A DNA stretch of 20,249 bases from Barnesiella merdipullorum (GCA_019116365.1 DXBT01000029.1:1-20249), one strand, 5' to 3'. Positions 1 through 7,788 are shown, numbered from the stretch's first letter. A program made the numbers and translations. Notes: generated by a model from the letters alone, not told the origin.

Positions 1-248
1 CGGACAAGTCCTCTTCCAGAGGGCGGATATCCGTGAAATTTATAATCAGCCGACAACTCCCGTTTGTGTTCCGGAGGCGGGTTCTGTCGAGCAACCTACT
101 TTATGGTAAAATTTCTCCGGACAGCAGTGATCTATATATAAAACGAACCGATGGATAAAAAAGTATAATCCCTACCCACAAACCGACAATCTGTAAAACG
201 GGTACAACTATCTGTAATTTGTCTATTTCGCATGCACCATACCCGCAC

Positions 249-256
249 TACCTTTG
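249..256 (+). promoter_or_regulatory. Possible -7 box TACCTTTG
   Basis: TACCTTTG matches the Bacteroidetes -7 consensus TAnnTTTG exactly. Nineteen bases upstream lies TTTC (226-229), a weak match to the -33 TTTG. It sits about 240 nt before the first clear gene, so it would give a long leader or drive an unrecognised small RNA or ORF. One 8-base match can arise by chance. Confidence 0.2.
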
Positions 257-410
257 CCATCGAACACCTCGTGGAGTTCACGATATGCAAGATAAAAAGA
301 GGAAGCTCGACAGCGTAGACGGCTCGACCGAAAGGTTTTACGCCGGCCCGGCACGAGAAAAATTCAGGCAAAAAAGTGTTTTTCCCAAGCCGATGCTCCT
401 CAAAATAAAA

Positions 411-418
411 AATCTTTG
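411..418 (+). promoter_or_regulatory. Candidate promoter box for the Fe-S operon
   Basis: AATCTTTG differs from TAnnTTTG only at the first base and is followed by GCGTATTTT, a context common at Bacteroidetes promoters. It would give a leader of about 65-70 nt before the ATG at 494. I see no good -33 element at the right distance, so this is tentative. Confidence 0.3.
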
Positions 419-493
419 CGTATTTTCGTAGGTGATTTCCAGACAAGAAATCATCATCACGACACACAGTATTTAATAGTAAAACAAACTTCT

Positions 494-1990
494 ATGTTAC
501 GAAAAATCAGAATAGTCGCTGCAACTATCTGCTTCGTCCTCATCACTTTGCTGTTTCTCGACGTCACGGGCACGCTGCACCTGTGGTTCGGGTGGCTGGC
601 CCGGATACAGTTTCTCCCGGCCGTGCTGGCGTTGAATGTGGGCGTCATCCTTCTGCTGGTGGTGCTTACCCTGCTCTTCGGGCGCATCTACTGCTCGGTC
701 ATCTGCCCCCTGGGTGTATTCCAGGACATCGTTTCGTGGCTGGCCGGCAAGCGCAAGAAACATCGGTTCCGCTATTCGCCGGCCCTCTCGTGGCTGCGCT
801 ACGGCGTGCTGGTTGTTTTTATCGTCGCCATAGTAGCGGGATTCACCGCCTGGGCCGCCCTCATCGCCCCATACAGTGCCTATGGCCGCATAGCCACCAA
901 CCTATTTGCCCCGGTTTACCGGTGGGGCAACAACCTGCTCGCCCTCGTGGCCGAGCGCATGGACAGCTACGCCTTCTACTCGACCGAGGTGTGGCTCAAG
1001 AGTCTCCCCTCGCTCATCGTGGCCATCGTCACCTTTGTGGTCATCGCTGTACTGGCCTGGCGTAGCGGACGCACCTACTGCAACACCATCTGCCCGGTGG
1101 GCACCACGCTGGGGTTGCTGTCGCGGTTCTCGTTCTTCCGCCCCGCTATCGACACAACCAAATGCAACGGTTGCCAATCGTGTGCCCGCAACTGCAAAGC
1201 CTCGTGCATCGACGCCAAAAATCACGCTATCGACTACAGCCGTTGCGTGACGTGCATGGATTGCATCGAACGGTGCACCCAACACGCCATTCACTATGTG
1301 CCCCGCACCCGGGCCCCCAAGAAGATAGAAAAGCCGGCCGCACCCGAAGGTGAACCGACCGACAACTCGCGCCGGACATTCCTGGCACTCACCGGTGTAC
1401 TGGCCGGCAGCGCCCTGCTCAAGGCACAAGAAATGAAGGTCGATGGCGGACTTGCTGTCATCGAAGAGAAGAAAGTTCCCAAACGGGCTACCCCCATCAC
1501 CCCGCCGGGCTCGCTCAGTGCATCGCATCTGGCCCAGCATTGCACCGCCTGCCAGTTGTGCATCTCGAGCTGTCCCAACCAGGTGCTGCGTCCCTCGGGC
1601 AACCTCATGACCTTCATGCAACCCGAGATGTCGTATGAGCGAGGATATTGCCGACCCGAGTGCACCCGCTGCTCCGAGGTATGCCCCACGGGAGCCATCC
1701 GCCCCATCACCGTAGCCGAGAAATCGAGCATACAGATAGGACATGCCGTGTGGGTGAAAGCCAACTGCGTGCCTCTGACCGACGGCGTGGAGTGTGGCAA
1801 CTGTGCCCGTCACTGCCCCGTAGGTGCCATCCAGATGGTAGCATCAGACCCCAACGTGTCCGACTCACCCAAGATACCGGTTGTCAACGTAGAGCGTTGC
1901 ATCGGCTGCGGCACCTGCGAAAATCTGTGCCCGGCACGCCCCTTCAGCGCCATCTACGTCGAGGGTCACAAACAACACCGCATCATCTAA
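494..1990 (+). CDS. Membrane polyferredoxin, NapH-NapG-like fusion
   Basis: Membrane-bound electron-transfer protein, 498 aa. I chose the ATG at 494 because it directly precedes the first hydrophobic segment; an upstream in-frame ATG at 416 would add 26 residues unlike a leader. The N-terminal half resembles NapH: about four membrane segments (near residues 7-27, 45-65, 105-125, 175-192), two CxxxCP motifs (C67/C71 and C196/C200), and two cytoplasmic-type [4Fe-4S] motifs (C224-C234, C251-C261). Next comes an SRRTFL motif with a hydrophobic stretch (292-311) resembling the Tat signal of NapG. The C-terminal part holds four more cysteine clusters (from C350, C386, C425 and C469) as in NapG. No nitrate reductase is nearby, so the acceptor is probably another protein, most simply the neighbouring aldo/keto reductase 19 nt downstream. 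Known family role: moving electrons from quinol or a cytoplasmic donor to periplasmic reductases. The partner is inferred. Confidence 0.88.
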   Translation: MLRKIRIVAATICFVLITLLFLDVTGTLHLWFGWLARIQFLPAVLALNVGVILLLVVLTLLFGRIYCSVICPLGVFQDIVSWLAGKRKKHRFRYSPALSWLRYGVLVVFIVAIVAGFTAWAALIAPYSAYGRIATNLFAPVYRWGNNLLALVAERMDSYAFYSTEVWLKSLPSLIVAIVTFVVIAVLAWRSGRTYCNTICPVGTTLGLLSRFSFFRPAIDTTKCNGCQSCARNCKASCIDAKNHAIDYSRCVTCMDCIERCTQHAIHYVPRTRAPKKIEKPAAPEGEPTDNSRRTFLALTGVLAGSALLKAQEMKVDGGLAVIEEKKVPKRATPITPPGSLSASHLAQHCTACQLCISSCPNQVLRPSGNLMTFMQPEMSYERGYCRPECTRCSEVCPTGAIRPITVAEKSSIQIGHAVWVKANCVPLTDGVECGNCARHCPVGAIQMVASDPNVSDSPKIPVVNVERCIGCGTCENLCPARPFSAIYVEGHKQHRII

Positions 1991-2009
1991 CCTCTCAAAA
2001 CTGGGAACA

Positions 2010-3392
2010 ATGGAAAACAAACCCAATAAAAACATAAACCGCCGCAACTTCCTGAAGGTTCTGGGTGGCACGGCCATCGCTTCGGCGGCAGTATTGCCCG
2101 GTTGCAAAAACCGGCAGGAGGCGGCCCACACGGCTACGACCGAAGTCCCCACCGACCAGATGACCTACCGCACCAATCCCAAGACGCAAGACCGGGTTTC
2201 GTTGCTCGGCTATGGCATGATGCGGTTGCCCAATATCCCCTCGCCCGACGGTACCAGCAGTACCATCGACCAGGAGGCAGTCAACGAACTGGTCGATTAT
2301 GCCATCGCCCACGGCGTGAACTACTTCGACACCTCCCCCGTCTATATGCAGGGCGGATCGGAAAAGGCGACCGGCATCGCCCTCAAACGCTACCCGCGCG
2401 ACAAATATTTCGTGGCTACCAAGTTGTCGAACTTCTCCAACTACACCCGCGAAAACTCCATCACCATGTATCGCAAGTCGTTCGAGAACCTGCAGGTCGA
2501 TACCATCGACTACTACCTGCTCCACTCCATCGGCAACGGCGGCATCGAGACCTTCAGGGCGCGCTATATCGAGAACGGCATGCTCGACTACCTCATCGAG
2601 GAGCGCAAGGCCGGGCGCATCCGCAACCTGGGATTCTCGTTCCACGGCACCAAAGAGGTCTTTGACGAGGTACTGGGCATGCACGAGAAGGTGCATTGGG
2701 ACTTCGTGCAGATACAGCTCAACTATGTCGATTGGCGTCACGCCTCGGGCAACAACGTCAACGCCGAGTATCTCTATGCCGAACTGGAGAAACGCCACAT
2801 CCCTGCCGTCATCATGGAACCCCTGTTGGGTGGCCGCCTGTCAAACGTGCCCGACCACATTGCCGCCACCCTCAAGCAACAGGCTCCCGAGTCGAGCGTG
2901 GCTTCGTGGGCCTTCCGCTTCGCCGGCTCCCACCCCGACGTGCTCACGGTATTGAGCGGCATGACCTACATGGAACACCTGCAAGACAACCTGCGCACCT
3001 ACTCGCCCCTCGATACCCTCACCAACGCCGATCTGGATTTTCTCGAAGAGACGGCCCAACTGATGCTGCGCTACCCCACCATACCCTGCAACGACTGCAA
3101 ATACTGCATGCCCTGCCCCTACGGAATCGACATACCCGCCATTCTGCTGCACTACAACAAGTGCATCAACGAGGGCAACGTGCCGGCCTCGTCGCAAGAC
3201 GAGAATTACCGCAAGGCTCGCCGGGCCTTTCTTGTAGGCTACGACCGCAGTGTGCCCAAGTTGCGCCAGGCCAGTCACTGCATCGGGTGTCACCAATGTG
3301 TACCCCACTGTCCGCAGAGCATCGATATACCCAAGGAGCTGCATCGCATCGACCGCTTTGTCGAGGACCTGAAACAAGGTAAAGAATTTTAA
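2010..3392 (+). CDS. Tat-exported Fe-S aldo/keto reductase
   Basis: A 460-aa aldo/keto reductase (AKR) fold protein with a C-terminal iron-sulfur domain. The N-terminus has a twin-arginine signal (NRRNFLK, residues 10-16), a hydrophobic core and LPGC at 29-32, so it is probably a Tat-exported lipoprotein. The AKR catalytic tetrad looks complete: D107, Y112, K138 and H172. Near the C-terminus are a CxxCxxCxxCP motif (CNDCKYCMPCP) and CIGCHQCVPHCP, giving two [4Fe-4S] sites. Fe-S AKRs of this type are common in anaerobes and mostly uncharacterised. The gene starts 19 nt after the polyferredoxin and ends 8 nt before a second AKR, which supports one operon. NADPH is scarce outside the cytoplasm, so I infer that electrons reach it through the Fe-S clusters from the polyferredoxin. 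Its substrate is unknown. Confidence 0.88.
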   Translation: MENKPNKNINRRNFLKVLGGTAIASAAVLPGCKNRQEAAHTATTEVPTDQMTYRTNPKTQDRVSLLGYGMMRLPNIPSPDGTSSTIDQEAVNELVDYAIAHGVNYFDTSPVYMQGGSEKATGIALKRYPRDKYFVATKLSNFSNYTRENSITMYRKSFENLQVDTIDYYLLHSIGNGGIETFRARYIENGMLDYLIEERKAGRIRNLGFSFHGTKEVFDEVLGMHEKVHWDFVQIQLNYVDWRHASGNNVNAEYLYAELEKRHIPAVIMEPLLGGRLSNVPDHIAATLKQQAPESSVASWAFRFAGSHPDVLTVLSGMTYMEHLQDNLRTYSPLDTLTNADLDFLEETAQLMLRYPTIPCNDCKYCMPCPYGIDIPAILLHYNKCINEGNVPASSQDENYRKARRAFLVGYDRSVPKLRQASHCIGCHQCVPHCPQSIDIPKELHRIDRFVEDLKQGKEF

Positions 3393-3400
3393 GTTCGCTT

Positions 3401-4549
3401 ATGGAATACCGCACATTAGGCCGAACCGGAATACAGGTGAGCGCCATCGCCCTCGGTTGCGAGGGATTTATCAACAAGAGCGCCCAGGAGGTGAAGGCCG
3501 ACTTCGACTTCGCCATCGACCGGGGCATCAACTTCGTCGATATCTATTCGTCGAACCCCGACCTGCGTACCCACATCGGCCAAGCACTGGAGGGCCGCCG
3601 CGACCGGTTTGTCATACAGGGGCACCTGTGCACCACCTGGGAGAATGACCAGTACCTGCGCACCCGCGACCCCAGGAAGGCCATCGAGTCGTTCGAGTCC
3701 CTGCTCAAGCAGTTGCGCACCGACCATGTCGATGTGGGGATGATTCACTACGTCGATGCCGAGCAAGACTTTCACAAGGTATTCGACCACGAAATCATCG
3801 AGATTGCCCAGCGGCTGAAAGCCGAGGGGAAGATACGCCACATAGGCATGAGCAGCCACAACCCCATCGTAGCCACCATGGCGGTAAAGACGGGGCTCAT
3901 CGACGTGCTGCTCTTCTCGATAAATCCCTGCTACGACCTGCTCCCGCCCAACGAAGATGTCGATGTACTCTTCGACCAGCAAAGCTATGCAGGGGCTCTG
4001 CACAACATCGATCCCGTCCGCGAACAGCTCTATGCTCTGTGCGAGCGCGAAGGGGTGGCCATTGACGTGATGAAGGTCTTTGGCGGTGGCGACCTGCTCG
4101 ACCGAGAGAACTCGCCCTTTGGCTGTGCCTTCACCCCGGTGCAGGCCATCAACTACGCCCTCACCCGACCGGCCGTGGCTGCCGTCATGCTGGGATGCAA
4201 GACTCAGGACGAGATTGCTGCCGCCGTAGCCTGGTGCCAGGCCTCGCCCGAAGAGCGAGACTACACCTCGGTGATGACCCACCTCGACCGATTCTCGTGG
4301 CGCGGACACTGCATGTATTGCGGACACTGCGCCCCCTGCACGTCGAAAATCGACATCGCCGCCGTGAACAAATTTTATAACCTCACTGTTGCACAAGGTG
4401 AGATTCCCGAAACCGTGAGGGAACACTACAAGGCGCTCGAGCACCACGCATCGGAGTGTATCGCCTGTGGCGCCTGCGAAACACGCTGCCCCTTCGACGT
4501 GAAGATTATCGAGTCGATGAAACGGGCAGCACAACGTTTTGGCTACTGA
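3401..4549 (+). CDS. Non-canonical Fe-S aldo/keto reductase
   Basis: A 382-aa AKR-family protein with no signal peptide, so probably cytoplasmic. The start MEYRTLGRTGIQVSAIALGC is the standard N-terminus of the family. Aligning by eye with the tetrad, Asp is kept (D47) and His is kept (H116), but the Tyr position is N52 and the Lys position is G74 (FVIQGHL in place of the usual FVxTK). The C-terminus carries CMYCGHCAPC and CIACGACETRCP, two Fe-S motifs. I recall a subfamily in anaerobes with the same IYSSNP and IQGHL pattern, so this is likely a conserved variant rather than a decaying gene. It may use the AKR barrel for something other than classic carbonyl reduction, or act as an electron carrier. 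It lies 8 nt after the exported AKR, so the two are almost certainly co-transcribed. Confidence 0.87.
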   Translation: MEYRTLGRTGIQVSAIALGCEGFINKSAQEVKADFDFAIDRGINFVDIYSSNPDLRTHIGQALEGRRDRFVIQGHLCTTWENDQYLRTRDPRKAIESFESLLKQLRTDHVDVGMIHYVDAEQDFHKVFDHEIIEIAQRLKAEGKIRHIGMSSHNPIVATMAVKTGLIDVLLFSINPCYDLLPPNEDVDVLFDQQSYAGALHNIDPVREQLYALCEREGVAIDVMKVFGGGDLLDRENSPFGCAFTPVQAINYALTRPAVAAVMLGCKTQDEIAAAVAWCQASPEERDYTSVMTHLDRFSWRGHCMYCGHCAPCTSKIDIAAVNKFYNLTVAQGEIPETVREHYKALEHHASECIACGACETRCPFDVKIIESMKRAAQRFGY

Positions 4550-4560
4550 CACAGTTACGC

Positions 4561-4670
4561 AAAGACGGCACTTTTTGAAAAAAGAATGAACGGAGAGACC
4601 CCGCGAGGTACCCTCTCGCATCGTGCTGCGACAACGCACAGGAGACCCGCCGGTGAGTCTTGCCGTAATA
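4561..4670 (+). promoter_or_regulatory. Cobalamin-riboswitch-like leader element (candidate)
   Basis: This 161-nt gap before the TonB receptor is GC-rich and can form hairpins. Two stretches, in the expected order, resemble cobalamin riboswitch signatures: GAACGGAGAGACCCCGC (4589-4605), followed by GAGGTA, resembles the GAATCCGGAGCTGCCCCCGCAA core; CACAGGAGACCCGCC (4637-4651) resembles the 3' B12 box (AGYCAGGAGACCTGCC). The full core is not visible: no clear GCCACTG or AAGGGAA, and the spacing is shorter than usual. It would be a minimal or degenerate variant. The downstream gene is a receptor of BtuB size, which fits. The same bases also encode an open 42-codon frame (4586-4714). Covariance-model scoring would decide. 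Confidence 0.35.
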
Positions 4671-4710
4671 ACCAATTTTGTAAAACGACCCAGAAGAATT
4701 GTATAAACGA

Positions 4711-6630
4711 ATGAGGAAAAAACTTTTACCCCTGTTTTTATGCTTTGCCGGAATAGCTTCGGCACAAACCGACTCACTGTATAACTCCTACCTGGCCATG
4801 GCCGGGAAGCCATCCGACCCGATTCACATCGGCGAAGTGGTCGTGACCGGCACCCGCAACGAGACCGATGTGCGGCATCTGCCCCTCACCGTCTCGGTCA
4901 TCGACCGCCAGGAGATAGAGCAGAGCATGCAACCCTCTATATTGCCCGTACTCACCCAACAGGTTCCCGGCCTCTTCATCACCTCGCGGGGAATCATGGG
5001 CTACGGTGTTTCCAACGGAGCTGCCGGGGGTATAGCCCTGCGCGGATTGAGTGGAGGCTCGGGCCGACTGATGGTACTCATCGACGGCCACCCACAATAT
5101 GCCGGCATCTTCGGTCACCCTATCTCCGACGCCTACCAGTCGTTCCTGGCCGAACGGGTGGAAGTACTGCGCGGCCCGGCTTCGGTACTCTATGGGTCGA
5201 ACGCCATGGGCGGGGTAATCAATATCGTTACCCGCCGGATGCGCGAAGAGGGGGTAAAGACCAACGTCAACCTGGGATACGGCTCGTTCAACACCCTGCA
5301 AAGCGAGGTGACCAACCGCATACGCAAAGGGAAATTCACAAGCCTCATCAGCGCCTCGTACAACCGCACCGACGGTCACCGCTCCGACATGGGTTTCGAG
5401 CAATACGACGGCTATGCCAAGCTGGGCTATGAGGTTACCAACAACTGGAATCTGCGCGGCGATGTGAATGTGACCCATTTCAACGCCTCCTATCCGGGTC
5501 CGGTAAGTGCTCCTCTGCTCGACGGCGACCAGAGCATCACACGAGGAATGACCTCATTTGCCGTAGAAAACAAATATGAAAAGACATCGGGAGCCGCCAG
5601 CTTCTTCTACAACTGGGGCAACCACTGGATCAACGACGGGTACACGCCTTCCAAGGGAGAGTCGCCGCAAGACAGCCGGTTCCTCTCGTTCGACAACATG
5701 ATGGGCGTGTCGCTCTACCAGAGCACCCAATTCTTCCCGGGCAACCGCATCACGATGGGCTTCGACTGGTTTCGTTATGGAGGCCATGCCTGGAACAAGT
5801 TTGTGAGCGGCGAGAAAGCAGGCACGACAAGCGACCTGGTCAACAAACACGAAGACGAACTGGCCGGCTATATCGACTTCCGCCAAAACATACGACACTG
5901 GCTCACCCTCAATGCCGGTGTGCGGCTCGATTACCACTCGCGCGTAGGAACCGAATGGGTGCCCCAGGCCGGCGTGTCGTTCCACCTTCCCCACACCATC
6001 GAACTGAAAGCCTCGGCGGCAAAAGGGTTCCGCTATCCCATCCTACGCGAGATGTACATGTTCCCGCCCCAAAACCCCAACTTGAAACCCGAGTCGATGT
6101 GGAACTACGAACTGGCCTTTGCCCAACGGCTGCTCGACAACCGTCTGTCCTACGGCGTCAACCTCTTCTACATCGACGGCAAGAACCTCATCGTCACCCT
6201 GCCCAATCCCAACGGGAGCGGTATGCTGAACCAGAATACCGGCAAGATCGACAACTGTGGCGTGGAGACTGAGGTCGCCTATCGCATCGCCCCGCACTGG
6301 TCGGTCGAGGCCAACTACAGCTACCTGCACATGGAGAATCCCGTGGTGGGAGCACCCGAGCACAAACTCTATGTCGGAGGCCAATATACCCACAAGCAGT
6401 GGACCGTCTCGACCGGCGTGCAATACATCGACAACCTCTACACCGTGACAGGCAACAACAGCCAAACCGAGGAGTTTGTCTTGTGGAACCTCAACGTCTC
6501 CTATCGCGTGAACCGCTGGCTCGACGTGTGGGCCCGCGGCGACAACCTGTTGGCCCAGCGCTACGAAATCAATGCCGGCTATCCCATGCCACGGGCTACG
6601 GTCATGGCCGGTGTAAACCTGAACTTCTAA
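4711..6630 (+). CDS. TonB-dependent outer-membrane receptor, BtuB/Cir-sized
   Basis: Outer-membrane active importer, 639 aa. I chose the ATG at 4711, which gives a clean signal peptide (MRKKLLPLFLCFAGIASAQ), over an in-frame TTG 12 nt upstream. After the signal comes a TonB-box-like segment and plug start (GEVVVTGTRNE), then a plug domain to about residue 170 with VEVLRGPASVLYGSNAMGG and the INIVTRR signature, then a beta-barrel ending in a terminal aromatic (VNLNF). It has no carboxypeptidase-like N-terminal extension and no neighbouring SusD, so it is more like vitamin, siderophore or heme receptors than a glycan SusC. It lies 161 nt after the second AKR and 19 nt before the DUF362 gene. 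The leader resembles part of a cobalamin riboswitch, so a corrinoid is the leading ligand guess, but the protein alone does not prove the substrate. Confidence 0.9.
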   Translation: MRKKLLPLFLCFAGIASAQTDSLYNSYLAMAGKPSDPIHIGEVVVTGTRNETDVRHLPLTVSVIDRQEIEQSMQPSILPVLTQQVPGLFITSRGIMGYGVSNGAAGGIALRGLSGGSGRLMVLIDGHPQYAGIFGHPISDAYQSFLAERVEVLRGPASVLYGSNAMGGVINIVTRRMREEGVKTNVNLGYGSFNTLQSEVTNRIRKGKFTSLISASYNRTDGHRSDMGFEQYDGYAKLGYEVTNNWNLRGDVNVTHFNASYPGPVSAPLLDGDQSITRGMTSFAVENKYEKTSGAASFFYNWGNHWINDGYTPSKGESPQDSRFLSFDNMMGVSLYQSTQFFPGNRITMGFDWFRYGGHAWNKFVSGEKAGTTSDLVNKHEDELAGYIDFRQNIRHWLTLNAGVRLDYHSRVGTEWVPQAGVSFHLPHTIELKASAAKGFRYPILREMYMFPPQNPNLKPESMWNYELAFAQRLLDNRLSYGVNLFYIDGKNLIVTLPNPNGSGMLNQNTGKIDNCGVETEVAYRIAPHWSVEANYSYLHMENPVVGAPEHKLYVGGQYTHKQWTVSTGVQYIDNLYTVTGNNSQTEEFVLWNLNVSYRVNRWLDVWARGDNLLAQRYEINAGYPMPRATVMAGVNLNF

Positions 6631-6649
6631 CCCTAAACAATATAGCCCT

Positions 6650-7636
6650 ATGCAAACCAAATTCATGACAATCGCCCTATGGACTCTCCTGACGGCATTG
6701 ACCGGTTTCAGTTGTAGCACCCAGGCGCAGAATCAAGAGCAACAAGGTTCCCAGGAAGGGAAACAGGTTGCCAAAGTCTATATGTTCAAAGAGATTACCC
6801 CCGAGAATCTGGTAAAAATCTACGAGGCTCTGGATCGTGAAGTTACCGGCAAGGTAGCCGTGAAACTATCGACCGGCGAGCCAGGCGGTCATAACTTCCT
6901 GCAACCGGCCCTTATCAAAGATCTTGTACAGAAGGTAAACGGTACCATTGTCGAGTGCAACACGGCCTACGGTGGCGGACGTGCCGATACCGAAAATCAC
7001 CTGAAAGCCGCTGCCGACCACGGCTTCACGGCCATTGCACCTGTCGATATCATGGATGCCGAGGGCGAGGTTGCCCTGCCCGTACACGGAGGCAAGCACC
7101 TCCAGGAGAACTATGTGGGAGCCCACTATCCGCAATACGACTTCACTATCATCCTCTCGCACTTCAAGGGCCATGCCATGGGCGGTTTCGGCGGTGCCAT
7201 CAAGAACATGTCGATTGGAATCGCCTCGTCGGGCGGGAAGGCCTGGATTCACTCGGCCGGAAAGACCAAAGGCAACCCCTGGGGCAATCTGCCGGCTCAG
7301 GACGATTTTCTGGAATCGATGGCCGAGGCTGCCAAATCGGTAGCCGACCACTGCGGCGACAAGATTCTCTACATCAGTGTAGCCAATAACCTTTCGGTCG
7401 ATTGCGACTGCGACGCTTCGCCCGAGGATCCTCAAATGGGCGACATCGGCATACTGGCCTCGCTCGACCCCGTGGCTCTCGACAAAGCCTGCACCGACCT
7501 GGTGCGTGCATCAACCGATCACGGCAAAGTGCATCTGATCGAGCGCATCGATTCGCGCCACGGCATGCACACCCTCGAGTATGGCGAACAGATTGGGCTG
7601 GGATCCCAAACCTATGAGCTGATTACCCTCGATTGA
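6650..7636 (+). CDS. Exported DUF362 domain protein
   Basis: A 328-aa DUF362 protein, a family without a firmly established biochemical role that often occurs with iron-sulfur proteins in anaerobes. The N-terminus (MQTKFMTIALWTLLTAL, then GFSC at 19-22) is a signal sequence with either an atypical lipobox at C22 or Sec cleavage after STQAQ. A start at M6 is also possible. Family-like blocks include AYGGGRADTENH, PVDIMDAEGE, LSHFKGHAMGGFGGAIKN and AWIHSAGKT. No ferredoxin motif is present, unlike some DUF362 proteins; the only late cysteines are a CxC pair (C252, C254) in an acidic VDCDCDA context. The motif around HFKGHAMGG is rich in His and Gly and could bind a metal or cofactor. It begins 19 nt after the TonB receptor and ends the operon, suggesting it works in the periplasm on the same substrate or cofactor. 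Confidence 0.85.
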   Translation: MQTKFMTIALWTLLTALTGFSCSTQAQNQEQQGSQEGKQVAKVYMFKEITPENLVKIYEALDREVTGKVAVKLSTGEPGGHNFLQPALIKDLVQKVNGTIVECNTAYGGGRADTENHLKAAADHGFTAIAPVDIMDAEGEVALPVHGGKHLQENYVGAHYPQYDFTIILSHFKGHAMGGFGGAIKNMSIGIASSGGKAWIHSAGKTKGNPWGNLPAQDDFLESMAEAAKSVADHCGDKILYISVANNLSVDCDCDASPEDPQMGDIGILASLDPVALDKACTDLVRASTDHGKVHLIERIDSRHGMHTLEYGEQIGLGSQTYELITLD

Positions 7637-7674
7637 CGATTCTACGGGTTTACACAGATACCCCCATCACATAA

Positions 7675-7728
7675 AAATCCTCCTGCCTTAGCCCCTGACT
7701 TATTACAGGGCCCAAAGCAGGAGGATTT
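7675..7728. terminator. Bidirectional intrinsic terminator
   Basis: A perfect 12-bp inverted repeat, AAATCCTCCTGC (7675-7686) and GCAGGAGGATTT (7717-7728), with a nested CCCTG/CAGGG pair inside the loop. It sits between converging genes ending at 7636 (plus) and 7789 (minus). On the plus strand the hairpin runs into TTTCTCTTTT; on the minus strand into ATTTTTAT. It can stop transcription from both sides. Confidence 0.85.
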
Positions 7729-7788
7729 CTCTTTTCAATTTCAATCGGCATGCGGTCTATCTCGTCATGCCAGATCAGGACCGAGGGA

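Larger units (their letters stand above)
1..493. other. Upstream non-coding stretch with no convincing gene
   Basis: No gene can be supported here. Two plus-strand frames are open from the window edge (to a stop at 107-109 and to one at 159-161), so the first ~110-160 bases could be the 3' end of an upstream gene, but neither short peptide is recognisable. A minus-strand open frame (132-467) and a plus-strand one (219-431) have no recognisable protein features. Two possible Bacteroidetes promoter boxes lie here (249-256 and 411-418). I see no tRNA, riboswitch or clear terminator. Confidence 0.5.

Noticed and set aside
2..109. C-terminal end of an upstream plus-strand gene
   Set aside because: The frame is open for 35 codons to TAA at 107-109, but a second frame is open even longer and neither peptide is recognisable, so I cannot choose.
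494..1990. Part of a periplasmic nitrate reductase (nap) operon
   Set aside because: The NapH/NapG-like features are real, but no NapA, NapB or NapD is nearby; the neighbours are aldo/keto reductases and a TonB receptor.
3416..4813. 465-aa minus-strand frame opposite the second aldo/keto reductase
   Set aside because: The plus strand encodes a clear AKR with Fe-S motifs and tight operon spacing; the antisense frame has no leader or motif.
4711..6630. SusC-type glycan importer
   Set aside because: The protein is too short, lacks the N-terminal carboxypeptidase-like domain, and has no SusD or glycoside hydrolase next to it.
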